From positions 1 to 9,116 of the forward strand of contig JADFZC010000085.1 of assembly GCA_015232735.1 (NCBI GenBank): a DNA stretch of 9,116 bases, read 5' to 3'. Every line of letters starts with the position of its first letter. Within the stretch, counting starts at the first letter, position 1. Made by a program: the position numbers and the translations under genes. The notes under the pieces are model-generated. The model worked only from the letters and a program-made list of their open reading frames with translations. It was not told the DNA's origin and ran no database searches. Shown piece after piece: positions 1-6,349 of the stretch. Source of the stretch: Oligoflexales bacterium (lineage in GTDB: Bacteria > Bdellovibrionota > Oligoflexia > Oligoflexales > Oligoflexaceae).

Positions 1-1
1 T

Positions 2-1213
2 GTTGACAGGTTCATCGAGGAGCTGGTGCCTGAACTTGAACCTTTCGATATAATAATCGATGGCGGAAATTCCCATTTTGAAGATACAAAAAGACGAATG
101 GACACACTGGAAAAGGCTGGACTGCGTTTTCTTGGAACGGGAATATCCGGCGGTGAACTCGGCGCCCTTAACGGCCCTTCCATGATGGTCGGGGGTACTC
201 TGTCAGCATGGAACGAGGTCAAGCCTGTTTTTCAGGCTGTATCGGCAAAGGCACGAGATGGGCTTCCCTGCTGCGATTTTATTTCAGAAGGGGGAGCTGG
301 ACATTTCGTAAAGATGGTTCACAACGGAATTGAATATGCTGACATGCAGCTGATTTCGGAGATCTACCATCTCATGAACAGACTTTTGGGGATCAGCGCC
401 TGTGAAGCGGGATCTGTCTTTGAAAACTGGAACAGAGGGCACCTGAACAGCTACCTGATACAGATAACATCCGATATCCTGAAATATAAGGATGAGGACG
501 GCCATCCTCTCGTTGAGAAGATACTGGATGTTGCGGGTCAGAAGGGAACTGGCAAGTGGACTGTAAAAACGGCGCTGGATCTGGGTACCCCACTGACATT
601 GATATCTGATTCAGTATTTGCCAGAAACCTTTCCGCAGGCAGGGATCAAAGAATCCGCAATTCAAAAATACTCAGAGGTCCAAAGGATGTTGCGCCAGCT
701 GACAGGGACACTTTCATAAAGGATCTGGAAAACGCACTATATGCGTCCAAAATCATCTCATATGCGCAGGGCTTCCTGCTTTTGAGAAGTGCGGCTTCAA
801 GGTTCGGATGGAAGCTGAATCTTTCCTCCATTGCGCTCATCTGGCGGGAAGGATGTATAATAAAATCGGCTTTTCTTGACAAAATAGCATCGGCATACAA
901 ATCCAATGCAGATCTTGAAGATCTTCTTCAGGATGAGTTCTTTAAAAATGAGATAGGTGCGGCACAGGAAAGCCTGAGAAGGGTTGTCGGAGCAGGGGTC
1001 ATGGGCGGTATTCCTGCAGGCTGTCTGGCCTCAGCGCTGTCATACTATGACGCCATAAGATCTGAAAGGCTTCCCATGAACCTGATTCAGGCCCAAAGGG
1101 ATTATTTCGGGGCACACATGTATGAGCGCATTGACAGGGATCGGGGAGTCTTCTTCCACACAGACTGGACCGGGATCGGGGGAAAGACATCTTCGACAGC
1201 ATATAGTGTGTGA
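2..1213 (+). CDS. gnd: 6-phosphogluconate dehydrogenase, decarboxylating (5' partial)
   Basis: Oxidatively decarboxylates 6-phosphogluconate to ribulose-5-phosphate, making NAD(P)H; cytoplasmic, last step of the oxidative pentose-phosphate branch. The reading frame is open from base 2, so the gene starts outside the window. By alignment from memory with E. coli Gnd about 79 N-terminal residues are missing, including the nucleotide-binding loop. Counting from the GTG at 26 as residue 1, visible family motifs are DGGNS (12-16), GTGISGGELGA (37-47), the catalytic block GAGHFVKMVHNGIEY (90-104, with Lys96 and Glu103 matching E. coli Lys183 and Glu190), KGTGKW (173-178), and the C-terminal substrate-binding block NLIQAQRDYFGAH (352-364, with Arg358 and His364 matching Arg445 and His451). 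The usual GPSxMPGG reads GPSMMVGG here, a mild departure. Its stop overlaps or lies just before the pgl start, so the two are probably co-transcribed. The internal GTG at 26 is not the true start. Identity is very secure. Confidence 0.97.
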   Translation, partial: VDRFIEELVPELEPFDIIIDGGNSHFEDTKRRMDTLEKAGLRFLGTGISGGELGALNGPSMMVGGTLSAWNEVKPVFQAVSAKARDGLPCCDFISEGGAGHFVKMVHNGIEYADMQLISEIYHLMNRLLGISACEAGSVFENWNRGHLNSYLIQITSDILKYKDEDGHPLVEKILDVAGQKGTGKWTVKTALDLGTPLTLISDSVFARNLSAGRDQRIRNSKILRGPKDVAPADRDTFIKDLENALYASKIISYAQGFLLLRSAASRFGWKLNLSSIALIWREGCIIKSAFLDKIASAYKSNADLEDLLQDEFFKNEIGAAQESLRRVVGAGVMGGIPAGCLASALSYYDAIRSERLPMNLIQAQRDYFGAHMYERIDRDRGVFFHTDWTGIGGKTSSTAYSV

Positions 1214-1218
1214 TTATT

Positions 1219-1938
1219 ATGACAATTAAGAAAATAGAGTCTAAAGACACGCAGTATCTGTTCTACAGGGCCGTCTTGGCATTCAGGCAGCTTGCCTGTG
1301 ATCTGCTTGTGGAAAAAGAGATGGCCGTCGTCGGAATATGCGGGGGAAGAAGCATATCAGATTTTCTTGGATTTCTATCCAGGGATCACGGCATTCCATG
1401 GAACAGATTTCAATTTTTTATGCTGGATGAGCGTCTTGTCCCTCTTGAGTCGGGTGATAGCAACTACGGGAACCTCAAAACCGTATTTTTCGATAATATG
1501 GTTGATGGCGGATTTTTGGAGAGGCGGCAGATACATCCTTTTGAATTTGACGAGGGGCATGAAACTGAAGCTTTGTCATCCTATTATAAGTCGCTTCAAA
1601 GGTTTGGCGGTTATTTCGATATCATTCTCATAAGCTCCGGGGAAGACGGTCATATAGCCTCCCTTTTCCCAAACCATGCTTCTATTTGCGACGAGAATGA
1701 AGGCTACATCATCGTCAATGATTCTCCGAAACCTCCTTCAAGAAGGATCAGCGCATCAAGAAAACTTATTCAAAAGAGCAAATCCGGCCTTCTTTTCTTT
1801 ACGGGAGAAGCCAAATCAAAAGCACTTAAGCTTTTCCATGATGACAGGTCAAATTATAAGGACTGCCCGGCAAAGCTTGCAATAGACTTGCAGGGTCTGT
1901 ACGTCTTTACTGATCTTTCAATGGAGAAAAATTCATGA
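1219..1938 (+). CDS. pgl: 6-phosphogluconolactonase (DevB/SOL type)
   Basis: Hydrolyses 6-phosphoglucono-delta-lactone to 6-phosphogluconate, the step between the enzymes encoded on either side. The protein has 239 residues from the ATG at 1219, normal for the family. Motifs counted from that ATG: LDER (69-72), the signature GEDGHIASLFP (141-151, with Asp143 and His145 as expected catalytic-site residues), and SPKPPSRR (169-176). The N-terminal sugar-phosphate loop, normally LSGGxTP, reads ICGGRSIS (40-47), so Thr and Pro are replaced. An in-frame GTG at 1210 overlaps the gnd stop as GTGA and would add three residues. Neither start has a clear Shine-Dalgarno sequence, so translation is probably coupled to gnd; I prefer the ATG but the choice is open. 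The stop overlaps the zwf start as ATGA. Family assignment is secure; full activity is inferred. Confidence 0.93.
   Translation: MTIKKIESKDTQYLFYRAVLAFRQLACDLLVEKEMAVVGICGGRSISDFLGFLSRDHGIPWNRFQFFMLDERLVPLESGDSNYGNLKTVFFDNMVDGGFLERRQIHPFEFDEGHETEALSSYYKSLQRFGGYFDIILISSGEDGHIASLFPNHASICDENEGYIIVNDSPKPPSRRISASRKLIQKSKSGLLFFTGEAKSKALKLFHDDRSNYKDCPAKLAIDLQGLYVFTDLSMEKNS
1923..1926 (+). promoter_or_regulatory. Ribosome binding site for zwf
   Basis: GGAG lies inside the last codons of pgl, eight bases before the ATG at 1935. It supports that start and means zwf can recruit ribosomes itself as well as by coupling through the ATGA overlap. Confidence 0.6.
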
Positions 1939-3431
1939 AAGCCCAAAAAGTCAATGGTGTGATAGTCATATTCGGCGCTACCGGTGACCTGACAAAAAGA
2001 AAGCTGATACCGGCCCTGTACAGGCTTTTTGCAACAGACAGGATAACGCACCGTAATCCTATCATATGCGTGGGCAGGCGGCAACTTGACAAGAATGAAT
2101 TCATGCCGCATCTTGAAATGACCTCTTTCATAAAAAATCCTGATGCTCAAAAAATGGAGAATTTCACCCAAATTGTTCATTATTATTCATTTGATTTTTC
2201 AAAGCTTGAATGTGAATTGAAAGGCAACTGCCACCTGTGCGGGAGGCTCAAGGATTATATTTCCGAGGTTGAAAACAAATTTGATACCGGAGGTAACAGG
2301 ATTTTCTATCTGGCCACTCCTCCGTCATTTTTCGAATCCATCGGACAGTTTTTGAAGGGTTGCAGGCTGACCGGGTCTGGAAGGGGATTTGAACGGATAG
2401 CATTTGAAAAACCTTTCGGCCAGGACCTTTCATCCGCAAGAAAACTCAACAGATCCCTTACCAGATGGTTTGATGAAAGCAAAATCTACAGGATCGATCA
2501 TTATCTGGGGAAGGCTCTTGTGCAGGATATTCTTGTTTTCAGGTTCTCAAATATGCTTTTCGAGCAGATTTGGAACAACCGCCATGTTGACAATGTTCAG
2601 ATTTCGGTAGCCGAGTCCGGGGGAATTGGAGAGAGGGCGTCATATTACGATCAGGCTGGTGCGATAAGGGATATGCTTCAAAATCATATGATGGAAATTT
2701 TTGCCCTTGTCGCGATGGAGATGCCTTCATCTTTCACAGCTGATGCCATAAGGGATGAAAAGGCCAGGGTCATAAAGAAACTTTTAAAGCCCATGCAAAG
2801 CGAAATTGTAACCGGGCAGTACAGAAAAACAGAGATGGATGGCAAGACGGTTGCCGGGTATCGGGATGAAAAAAATATCAGGAAAAATTCATCAACGGAA
2901 ACATATGTCGCGATAAAGGCCATGATTCAGAATTCAAGATGGCACGGCGTTCCGTTTTATCTGAGGACCGGCAAGAGTCTGCGCAAGTCTTTCGCCGAGG
3001 TGAATATTCAGCTTAAGGATGTCTCATCGAGACTCTTTTCCAGGATTGAAAAGGGAAAGATAAGGAACAATCTGATAAAAATACGGATTCAGCCGGATAC
3101 CGGAATAAGTGTCACATTCAATGTCAAGCTTCCCGGTTCCACGGTGGATATAACTCCGGTCGCGATGGATTTTTGCCATCACTGCCTTTTTGCGGCCAAT
3201 ACGCCGGAAGCCTATGAGGCGATCTTTATGGCGATACTGAGAGGGGATCAGACGATGTTTACAAGATGGGACGGCGTAGAGGCAAGCTGGAAATACATTG
3301 ACAGGGTAATCGACCTTGCGTCCAAAAAGAAACTCTCTTTTTATAATGTTGGAAGCCATGGACCTTCCAATGCTGAAAAACTGCCCGGAAGTGATGGCCG
3401 CAGATGGATCAATGACTCATTTTTTTCATAA
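1935..3431 (+). CDS. zwf: Glucose-6-phosphate 1-dehydrogenase
   Basis: Oxidises glucose-6-phosphate to 6-phosphogluconolactone with NADP+ (or NAD+), the committed step of the oxidative pentose-phosphate pathway; cytoplasmic. The 498 residues match the family's usual 480-510. In order: Rossmann loop FGATGDLTKRK (13-23), EKPFG (158-162), the active-site signature RIDHYLGK (186-193), the catalytic-base region QNHMMEI (249-255, His251), substrate-region block VPFYLRTGK (339-347), and a typical C-terminus with SWKYID (451-456), GSHGP (473-477) and AEKLPGSDGRRW (480-491). All key residues are present. The start is fixed by GGAG upstream and by the ATGA overlap with pgl. The 3' end runs 23 bp into the end of the convergent minus-strand gene, with no obvious terminator between them. 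Cofactor preference cannot be read with confidence. Confidence 0.97.
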   Translation: MKAQKVNGVIVIFGATGDLTKRKLIPALYRLFATDRITHRNPIICVGRRQLDKNEFMPHLEMTSFIKNPDAQKMENFTQIVHYYSFDFSKLECELKGNCHLCGRLKDYISEVENKFDTGGNRIFYLATPPSFFESIGQFLKGCRLTGSGRGFERIAFEKPFGQDLSSARKLNRSLTRWFDESKIYRIDHYLGKALVQDILVFRFSNMLFEQIWNNRHVDNVQISVAESGGIGERASYYDQAGAIRDMLQNHMMEIFALVAMEMPSSFTADAIRDEKARVIKKLLKPMQSEIVTGQYRKTEMDGKTVAGYRDEKNIRKNSSTETYVAIKAMIQNSRWHGVPFYLRTGKSLRKSFAEVNIQLKDVSSRLFSRIEKGKIRNNLIKIRIQPDTGISVTFNVKLPGSTVDITPVAMDFCHHCLFAANTPEAYEAIFMAILRGDQTMFTRWDGVEASWKYIDRVIDLASKKKLSFYNVGSHGPSNAEKLPGSDGRRWINDSFFS

Positions 3432-4173
3432 GTATGGTGGCATTGCCAATAATATACTCGACCCCTCCTTTCGGAATGATCTTGTAGGGGGGTGAAATTA
3501 CTCCTTCAAGGTCGTTGACCTTTATTTTGCTACATACGCTTTCCTCTTTATTGTCCCTGACGCTTAGCAGAAATTTAAAGTTGGGGCTTGATGCCTCTTT
3601 TGACACAAGGCTTCCGCCAACGCCGATGGGCGGTGTACACAAAAGTTTCGCAATGATGGGTTCGTCAAGCGCCTTGAAATCTTCTTCCTCGAAGCTTACA
3701 GGCGCGATTACGGTAAAGATTTCATTATTGGAAGGACGGATGCTTGTGGAACCAAGCGTCAGTTCAGCTATTCCATACAACTGTCCCTTGCTTCCTCTCA
3801 TAAGTGTGAAAGAGGTCTGAGTCCAGAAAATAGCTCCTTTTCTCCCGTTGATCCATTTGATATTTTCATCATCCGCCTTTGCCGGATCCATTATTACCAG
3901 CTTGCACTGGCCCCCAACAAATATGTTTTCAACCTCAAACAGCAATTTGTTGTCCTGACCCCACGTGCCTTGAGACGGATTGTTTCCGCATTCCTCTAGC
4001 AAAAACTGGTACCCTGCGGAATATTCAAACGATCCTGAGGTATCTTTGATGTAAACTTCCAGGATGTTGGCGTTTGAACCCGCGGACTGCCTGCCCCTGG
4101 GCTTGCAGAATATTGCCAGAAATGGCAGCAGAAAAAGACAGAGAGATTTTAGCATGAGTCTATTGGCCTTCAT
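3409..4173 (-). CDS. Exported, probably lipid-modified protein of unknown function
   Basis: I do not recognise a family. From the ATG at 4173 the product has 254 residues. It opens with a basic n-region (MKANRLMLK) and a hydrophobic stretch (LCLFLLPFLAIF, 11-22), followed by Cys23 and a basic, Gly/Ser/Asn-rich segment, which looks like a lipoprotein signal. However, the residues before Cys23 (L-A-I-F) are not a canonical lipobox: Phe at -1 is unusual, so lipidation is uncertain. The mature part alternates short hydrophobic and polar stretches, suggesting a beta-rich fold, and holds four more cysteines, enough for two disulfides. The start lies inside the end of the upstream membrane-protein gene. 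GAGGA is 11 bases before the ATG at 4173 but only 2 before an alternative ATG at 4182 (MKKMKAN), hence the choice. Close overlap implies co-expression and perhaps physical partnership with that protein. Confidence 0.72.
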   Translation of the reverse strand: MKANRLMLKSLCLFLLPFLAIFCKPRGRQSAGSNANILEVYIKDTSGSFEYSAGYQFLLEECGNNPSQGTWGQDNKLLFEVENIFVGGQCKLVIMDPAKADDENIKWINGRKGAIFWTQTSFTLMRGSKGQLYGIAELTLGSTSIRPSNNEIFTVIAPVSFEEEDFKALDEPIIAKLLCTPPIGVGGSLVSKEASSPNFKFLLSVRDNKEESVCSKIKVNDLEGVISPPYKIIPKGGVEYIIGNATILMKKMSH

Positions 4174-5980
4174 TTTTTTCATTATCCTCGTTTTGAAAAT
4201 CTTTTTTGAACATTTTAAGCTGTTCGGAATAATCCTTTCCAGATTTTTCATAGCTTCTTTCAAGATATTTGAACCCCAGATAAAGTGCGGCTATTGCGAT
4301 TAACGAGATGGTCATGAAAATCAGAAATTCCCTCATTCCCTTGATCGCTGCCGATGCACTGCGGGATCTGTATGGAGGTTCACGTTTTTTCCGCACCGCA
4401 GCAGTTTCAACCTTTACTTCCGCCTTTACTTTTGCTGAAATCGCCTCGTTTTTGATTTTGACCTCGTCAAGAAGATCAATCCCCTTTGAAGTGTGCGGTT
4501 TAATTTCCTCTTTTGATGGCTCTTTTATTGGTGCTTTTAATGGGATGGGTTTTGCTGCCTTTATGCCGCTGATCAGATATTCAGCCAGTTTGCCGGCAAG
4601 AATGCTGCGATCTTCTTCAAGAAGATTGCATGTTGAGCAATCAATCAGGAATTTATAGTTGTCGATTGTATTGCTATTGTCCTTATAAGAATCCGTTATT
4701 TTGGCGAATATATCGTGATCCAGCGATTTTTTGAGCAGCGGCGAATCTATTCTGCACAGTCCGTAATTTCCAAGCGGAAGTGGAAGCGCAATTTGAACAG
4801 AAAGAGGATGGACACGGGTCAGTCTTGAAGTAAAGGATATTTCGGCTCGGGAAAAAAGGCTTGATTTTTTTATAAATACCGGCCGGCTACTGCCATCCAT
4901 AGCAGTTTCGTCGATTTGATCTGAGAGATACTTGTTGATTATGGTGTTTGCCAGATTTTCCTTGATTTGCGTCAGAAGAGCTATTTTATGCCTTGTAAGA
5001 GTCTCTCTTAAACGATTGAAGTCAGCATTCTGGCCTATGACGATTATGGGAGTGCCTGGCTGCAGATTTTCAGCCATGTTTTCGATAAGTTTGTAGTCCT
5101 GAAGCTGACACATCACATCTTCGACAAATACAATGTCAGGATTGAAAAACCTGGGCTCGTTGACAATGTTTTTTTGGTTAAAAGCCGTAATGACATTGAA
5201 TTTGTCGGAGGATAACCTTGAAAGCAGTTCAGATCTGAGCCCGGTGGATTTTACTATGACAAAAATCCTGTGGATCCTGCCTATGTCCTCTTTTTTAAGA
5301 TGTTCCATAAGAATGCTTTGCTTTTTCTCTCTCGAATTAGGAACATCAAGATCGCATATGAATGCCTCTGAAAATCGAAAGACAAGGTCTGTCTTCACAC
5401 GTTCCTGCACTGTGACCGTGAGGGCTTTTACTCCCAGATTTGTCGCGATGTTTCCGGTAATCTGGAGTTTCTGCCCTATCGGCGGGGATATTTTCGTTTC
5501 AATTCTCATCTGTGTCCCGGATATCCATATTATGCGTGCCGGGACGCTGATTCCCGTAATATTTCTGAGCGACAGCTGTGGAATCGGATGCATGAACTTG
5601 CTGTTTTCCGTGCCTGTCGAAAAAATAAGCCTTGAGAGCCATGTCTGGTTGTCCAGATCAAGCGGTATGATGTCCCTGAAACCATTGTGATAGGCAAGGT
5701 TGGAAATCAAAGGGTTTCTGCTGGAAAGAGAGAGGATAAGCCTTACGCCGTTCATCTCCGCCCGGACTTCCAGTTGATTGAATATGTCTTCTATTTCGTT
5801 GGGATTTTCCTCGTCTCCAATAATTATCACCCCAACTCTTTTCTTGTTGAATTCTTCGACCATCGTCTTGAAGGATTTAAAGAATGTCAGGTCAAATCCA
5901 ACCTGTTTCAAAAGCTGCGCCTTGCTTTCATGAAGAGGAGATGTTTTACTGGTTAACCAGTAGATTGTTCTGTTTTTCAT
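4160..5980 (-). CDS. Single-pass membrane protein with tandem receiver-like and PilZ-like modules
   Basis: 606 residues from the ATG at 5980. Visible layout: receiver-like fold (about 1-122), PilZ-like beta domain (about 130-215, with WISGTQMRIET near 152-162), second receiver-like fold (about 236-352, strands HRIFVIV, NVITAF, NPDIVFVED, TPIIVIG), second PilZ-like region (about 365-450), Lys/Pro-rich linker (about 470-550), one membrane helix (about 551-570, EFLIFMTISLIAIAALY) and a charged 36-residue tail. Basic residues before the helix (RKKREPPYRSR) predict a cytoplasmic N-part and periplasmic tail. Both receiver-like domains lack the N-terminal acidic pair and the conserved Lys; the second has Glu287 at the usual Asp position. 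No RxxxR/DxSxxG c-di-GMP motif is seen. Hence a degenerate signalling or scaffold role is likely. A CxxC (448-451) closes the second PilZ-like region. Domain names rest on fold pattern, not a search. First gene of a two-gene unit with the exported protein downstream. Confidence 0.8.
   Translation of the reverse strand: MKNRTIYWLTSKTSPLHESKAQLLKQVGFDLTFFKSFKTMVEEFNKKRVGVIIIGDEENPNEIEDIFNQLEVRAEMNGVRLILSLSSRNPLISNLAYHNGFRDIIPLDLDNQTWLSRLIFSTGTENSKFMHPIPQLSLRNITGISVPARIIWISGTQMRIETKISPPIGQKLQITGNIATNLGVKALTVTVQERVKTDLVFRFSEAFICDLDVPNSREKKQSILMEHLKKEDIGRIHRIFVIVKSTGLRSELLSRLSSDKFNVITAFNQKNIVNEPRFFNPDIVFVEDVMCQLQDYKLIENMAENLQPGTPIIVIGQNADFNRLRETLTRHKIALLTQIKENLANTIINKYLSDQIDETAMDGSSRPVFIKKSSLFSRAEISFTSRLTRVHPLSVQIALPLPLGNYGLCRIDSPLLKKSLDHDIFAKITDSYKDNSNTIDNYKFLIDCSTCNLLEEDRSILAGKLAEYLISGIKAAKPIPLKAPIKEPSKEEIKPHTSKGIDLLDEVKIKNEAISAKVKAEVKVETAAVRKKREPPYRSRSASAAIKGMREFLIFMTISLIAIAALYLGFKYLERSYEKSGKDYSEQLKMFKKDFQNEDNEKNEGQ
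5947..5962. repeat. Perfect 16-bp palindrome TACTGGTTAACCAGTA
   Basis: Each half (TACTGGTT) is the exact reverse complement of the other with no spacer. It covers codons 7-12 (Tyr-Trp-Leu-Thr-Ser and the first base of Lys) of the minus-strand membrane-protein gene, just downstream of its start. It could be an operator for a dimeric repressor or a hairpin near the start of the mRNA, but it could also be chance. Confidence 0.85.
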
Positions 5981-5990
5981 TATTACCATA

Positions 5991-5995
5991 TCCTT
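5991..5995 (-). promoter_or_regulatory. Ribosome binding site deciding the start at 5980
   Basis: On the minus strand AAGGA lies 10 bases before the ATG at 5980 but only 1 base before the in-frame ATG at 5989, too close to work for the latter. This favours a product beginning MKNRTIYW rather than MVIMKNRT. Confidence 0.55.
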
Positions 5996-6136
5996 TTTCA
6001 GTTATATTAAGGGACGTCTTCTTTTTTATCGGTTTTGGTGGACTAAAAATTAGGCAGAGAATTTTTTTTTTAAATTGGTATTGCCCTGGCCTGCGTGTTC
6101 CGCTTATTTCATGTATCCATGTATTTTAACGCGTTG

Positions 6137-6164
6137 TTGTAATATTTTCAGTTCGAGCTATAAT
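6137..6164 (+). promoter_or_regulatory. Candidate sigma70-type promoter for the protease gene
   Basis: TTGTAA (6137-6142, four of six consensus bases) and a perfect TATAAT (6159-6164) are separated by 16 bases. Transcription would begin near 6171 and give a 5' leader of about 180 bases before the start codon at 6350. A poorer candidate is TTGATT (6239-6244) with TACGAT (6263-6268), spacer 18. Confidence 0.45.
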
Positions 6165-6171
6165 AATAAGT

Positions 6172-6197
6172 AATAAAAGAGTTATCGTACTTTTATT
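6172..6197. promoter_or_regulatory. Inverted repeat AATAAAAG / CTTTTATT at the predicted transcription start
   Basis: AATAAAAG (6172-6179) and CTTTTATT (6190-6197) are exact reverse complements around a 10-base spacer, directly downstream of the TATAAT box. Further forward copies of ATAAAAG lie at 6213-6219 and 6267-6273; the first two forward copies share the 10-mer ATAAAAGAGT (6173-6182 and 6213-6222). Position and layout suit an operator, but the region is AT-rich and chance is possible. Confidence 0.4.
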
Positions 6198-6336
6198 GTA
6201 TTATTCCAAAATATAAAAGAGTGTAAAATGGTAAAAGGTTGATTAAGTTTTCTCTTGAAAATTACGATAAAAGAACAAACCGAACTTGAATAGAAAGAAG
6301 TTCCTTGAGGAAAACGGTTTATCAGGAAGATTTATT

Positions 6337-6343
6337 AAAGGAG
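6337..6343 (+). promoter_or_regulatory. Strong ribosome binding site for the protease gene
   Basis: AAAGGAG followed by a 6-base spacer (TATTGA) and the ATG at 6350. This is the best Shine-Dalgarno match in the window and fixes the start. Confidence 0.85.
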
Positions 6344-6349
6344 TATTGA

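Larger units (their letters stand above)
5990..6349. other. Divergent AT-rich intergenic region
   Basis: About 360 bases between the minus-strand membrane-protein gene and the plus-strand protease gene. No coding stretch or RNA gene is seen. It holds a sigma70-like promoter toward the protease (6137-6164), several ATAAAAG motifs (6173-6273), a longer inverted pair TTATCGTA (6182-6189) with TACGATAA (6263-6270), and a second inverted pair GAACTT (6282-6287) with AAGTTC (6298-6303). I could not find a convincing -35/-10 pair for the leftward gene, though it presumably starts here too. Confidence 0.8.

Noticed and set aside
3438..3448. Palindrome TGGCATTGCCA just after the zwf stop
   Set aside because: Five-base arms with a one-base centre cannot form a stable hairpin, no T-run follows, and the bases code for Gly-Asn-Ala in the opposing gene.
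3417..4182. The 13-mer TCATTTTTTTCAT occurs at both ends of the exported-protein gene (3417-3429 and 4170-4182)
   Set aside because: It is low-complexity A/T sequence that encodes Met-Lys-Lys-Met at each site, so coincidence is the likeliest explanation.
5133..5690. A 185-codon plus-strand frame inside the minus-strand membrane-protein gene
   Set aside because: The opposite strand shows consistent domain structure, and this frame has none and no ribosome binding site.
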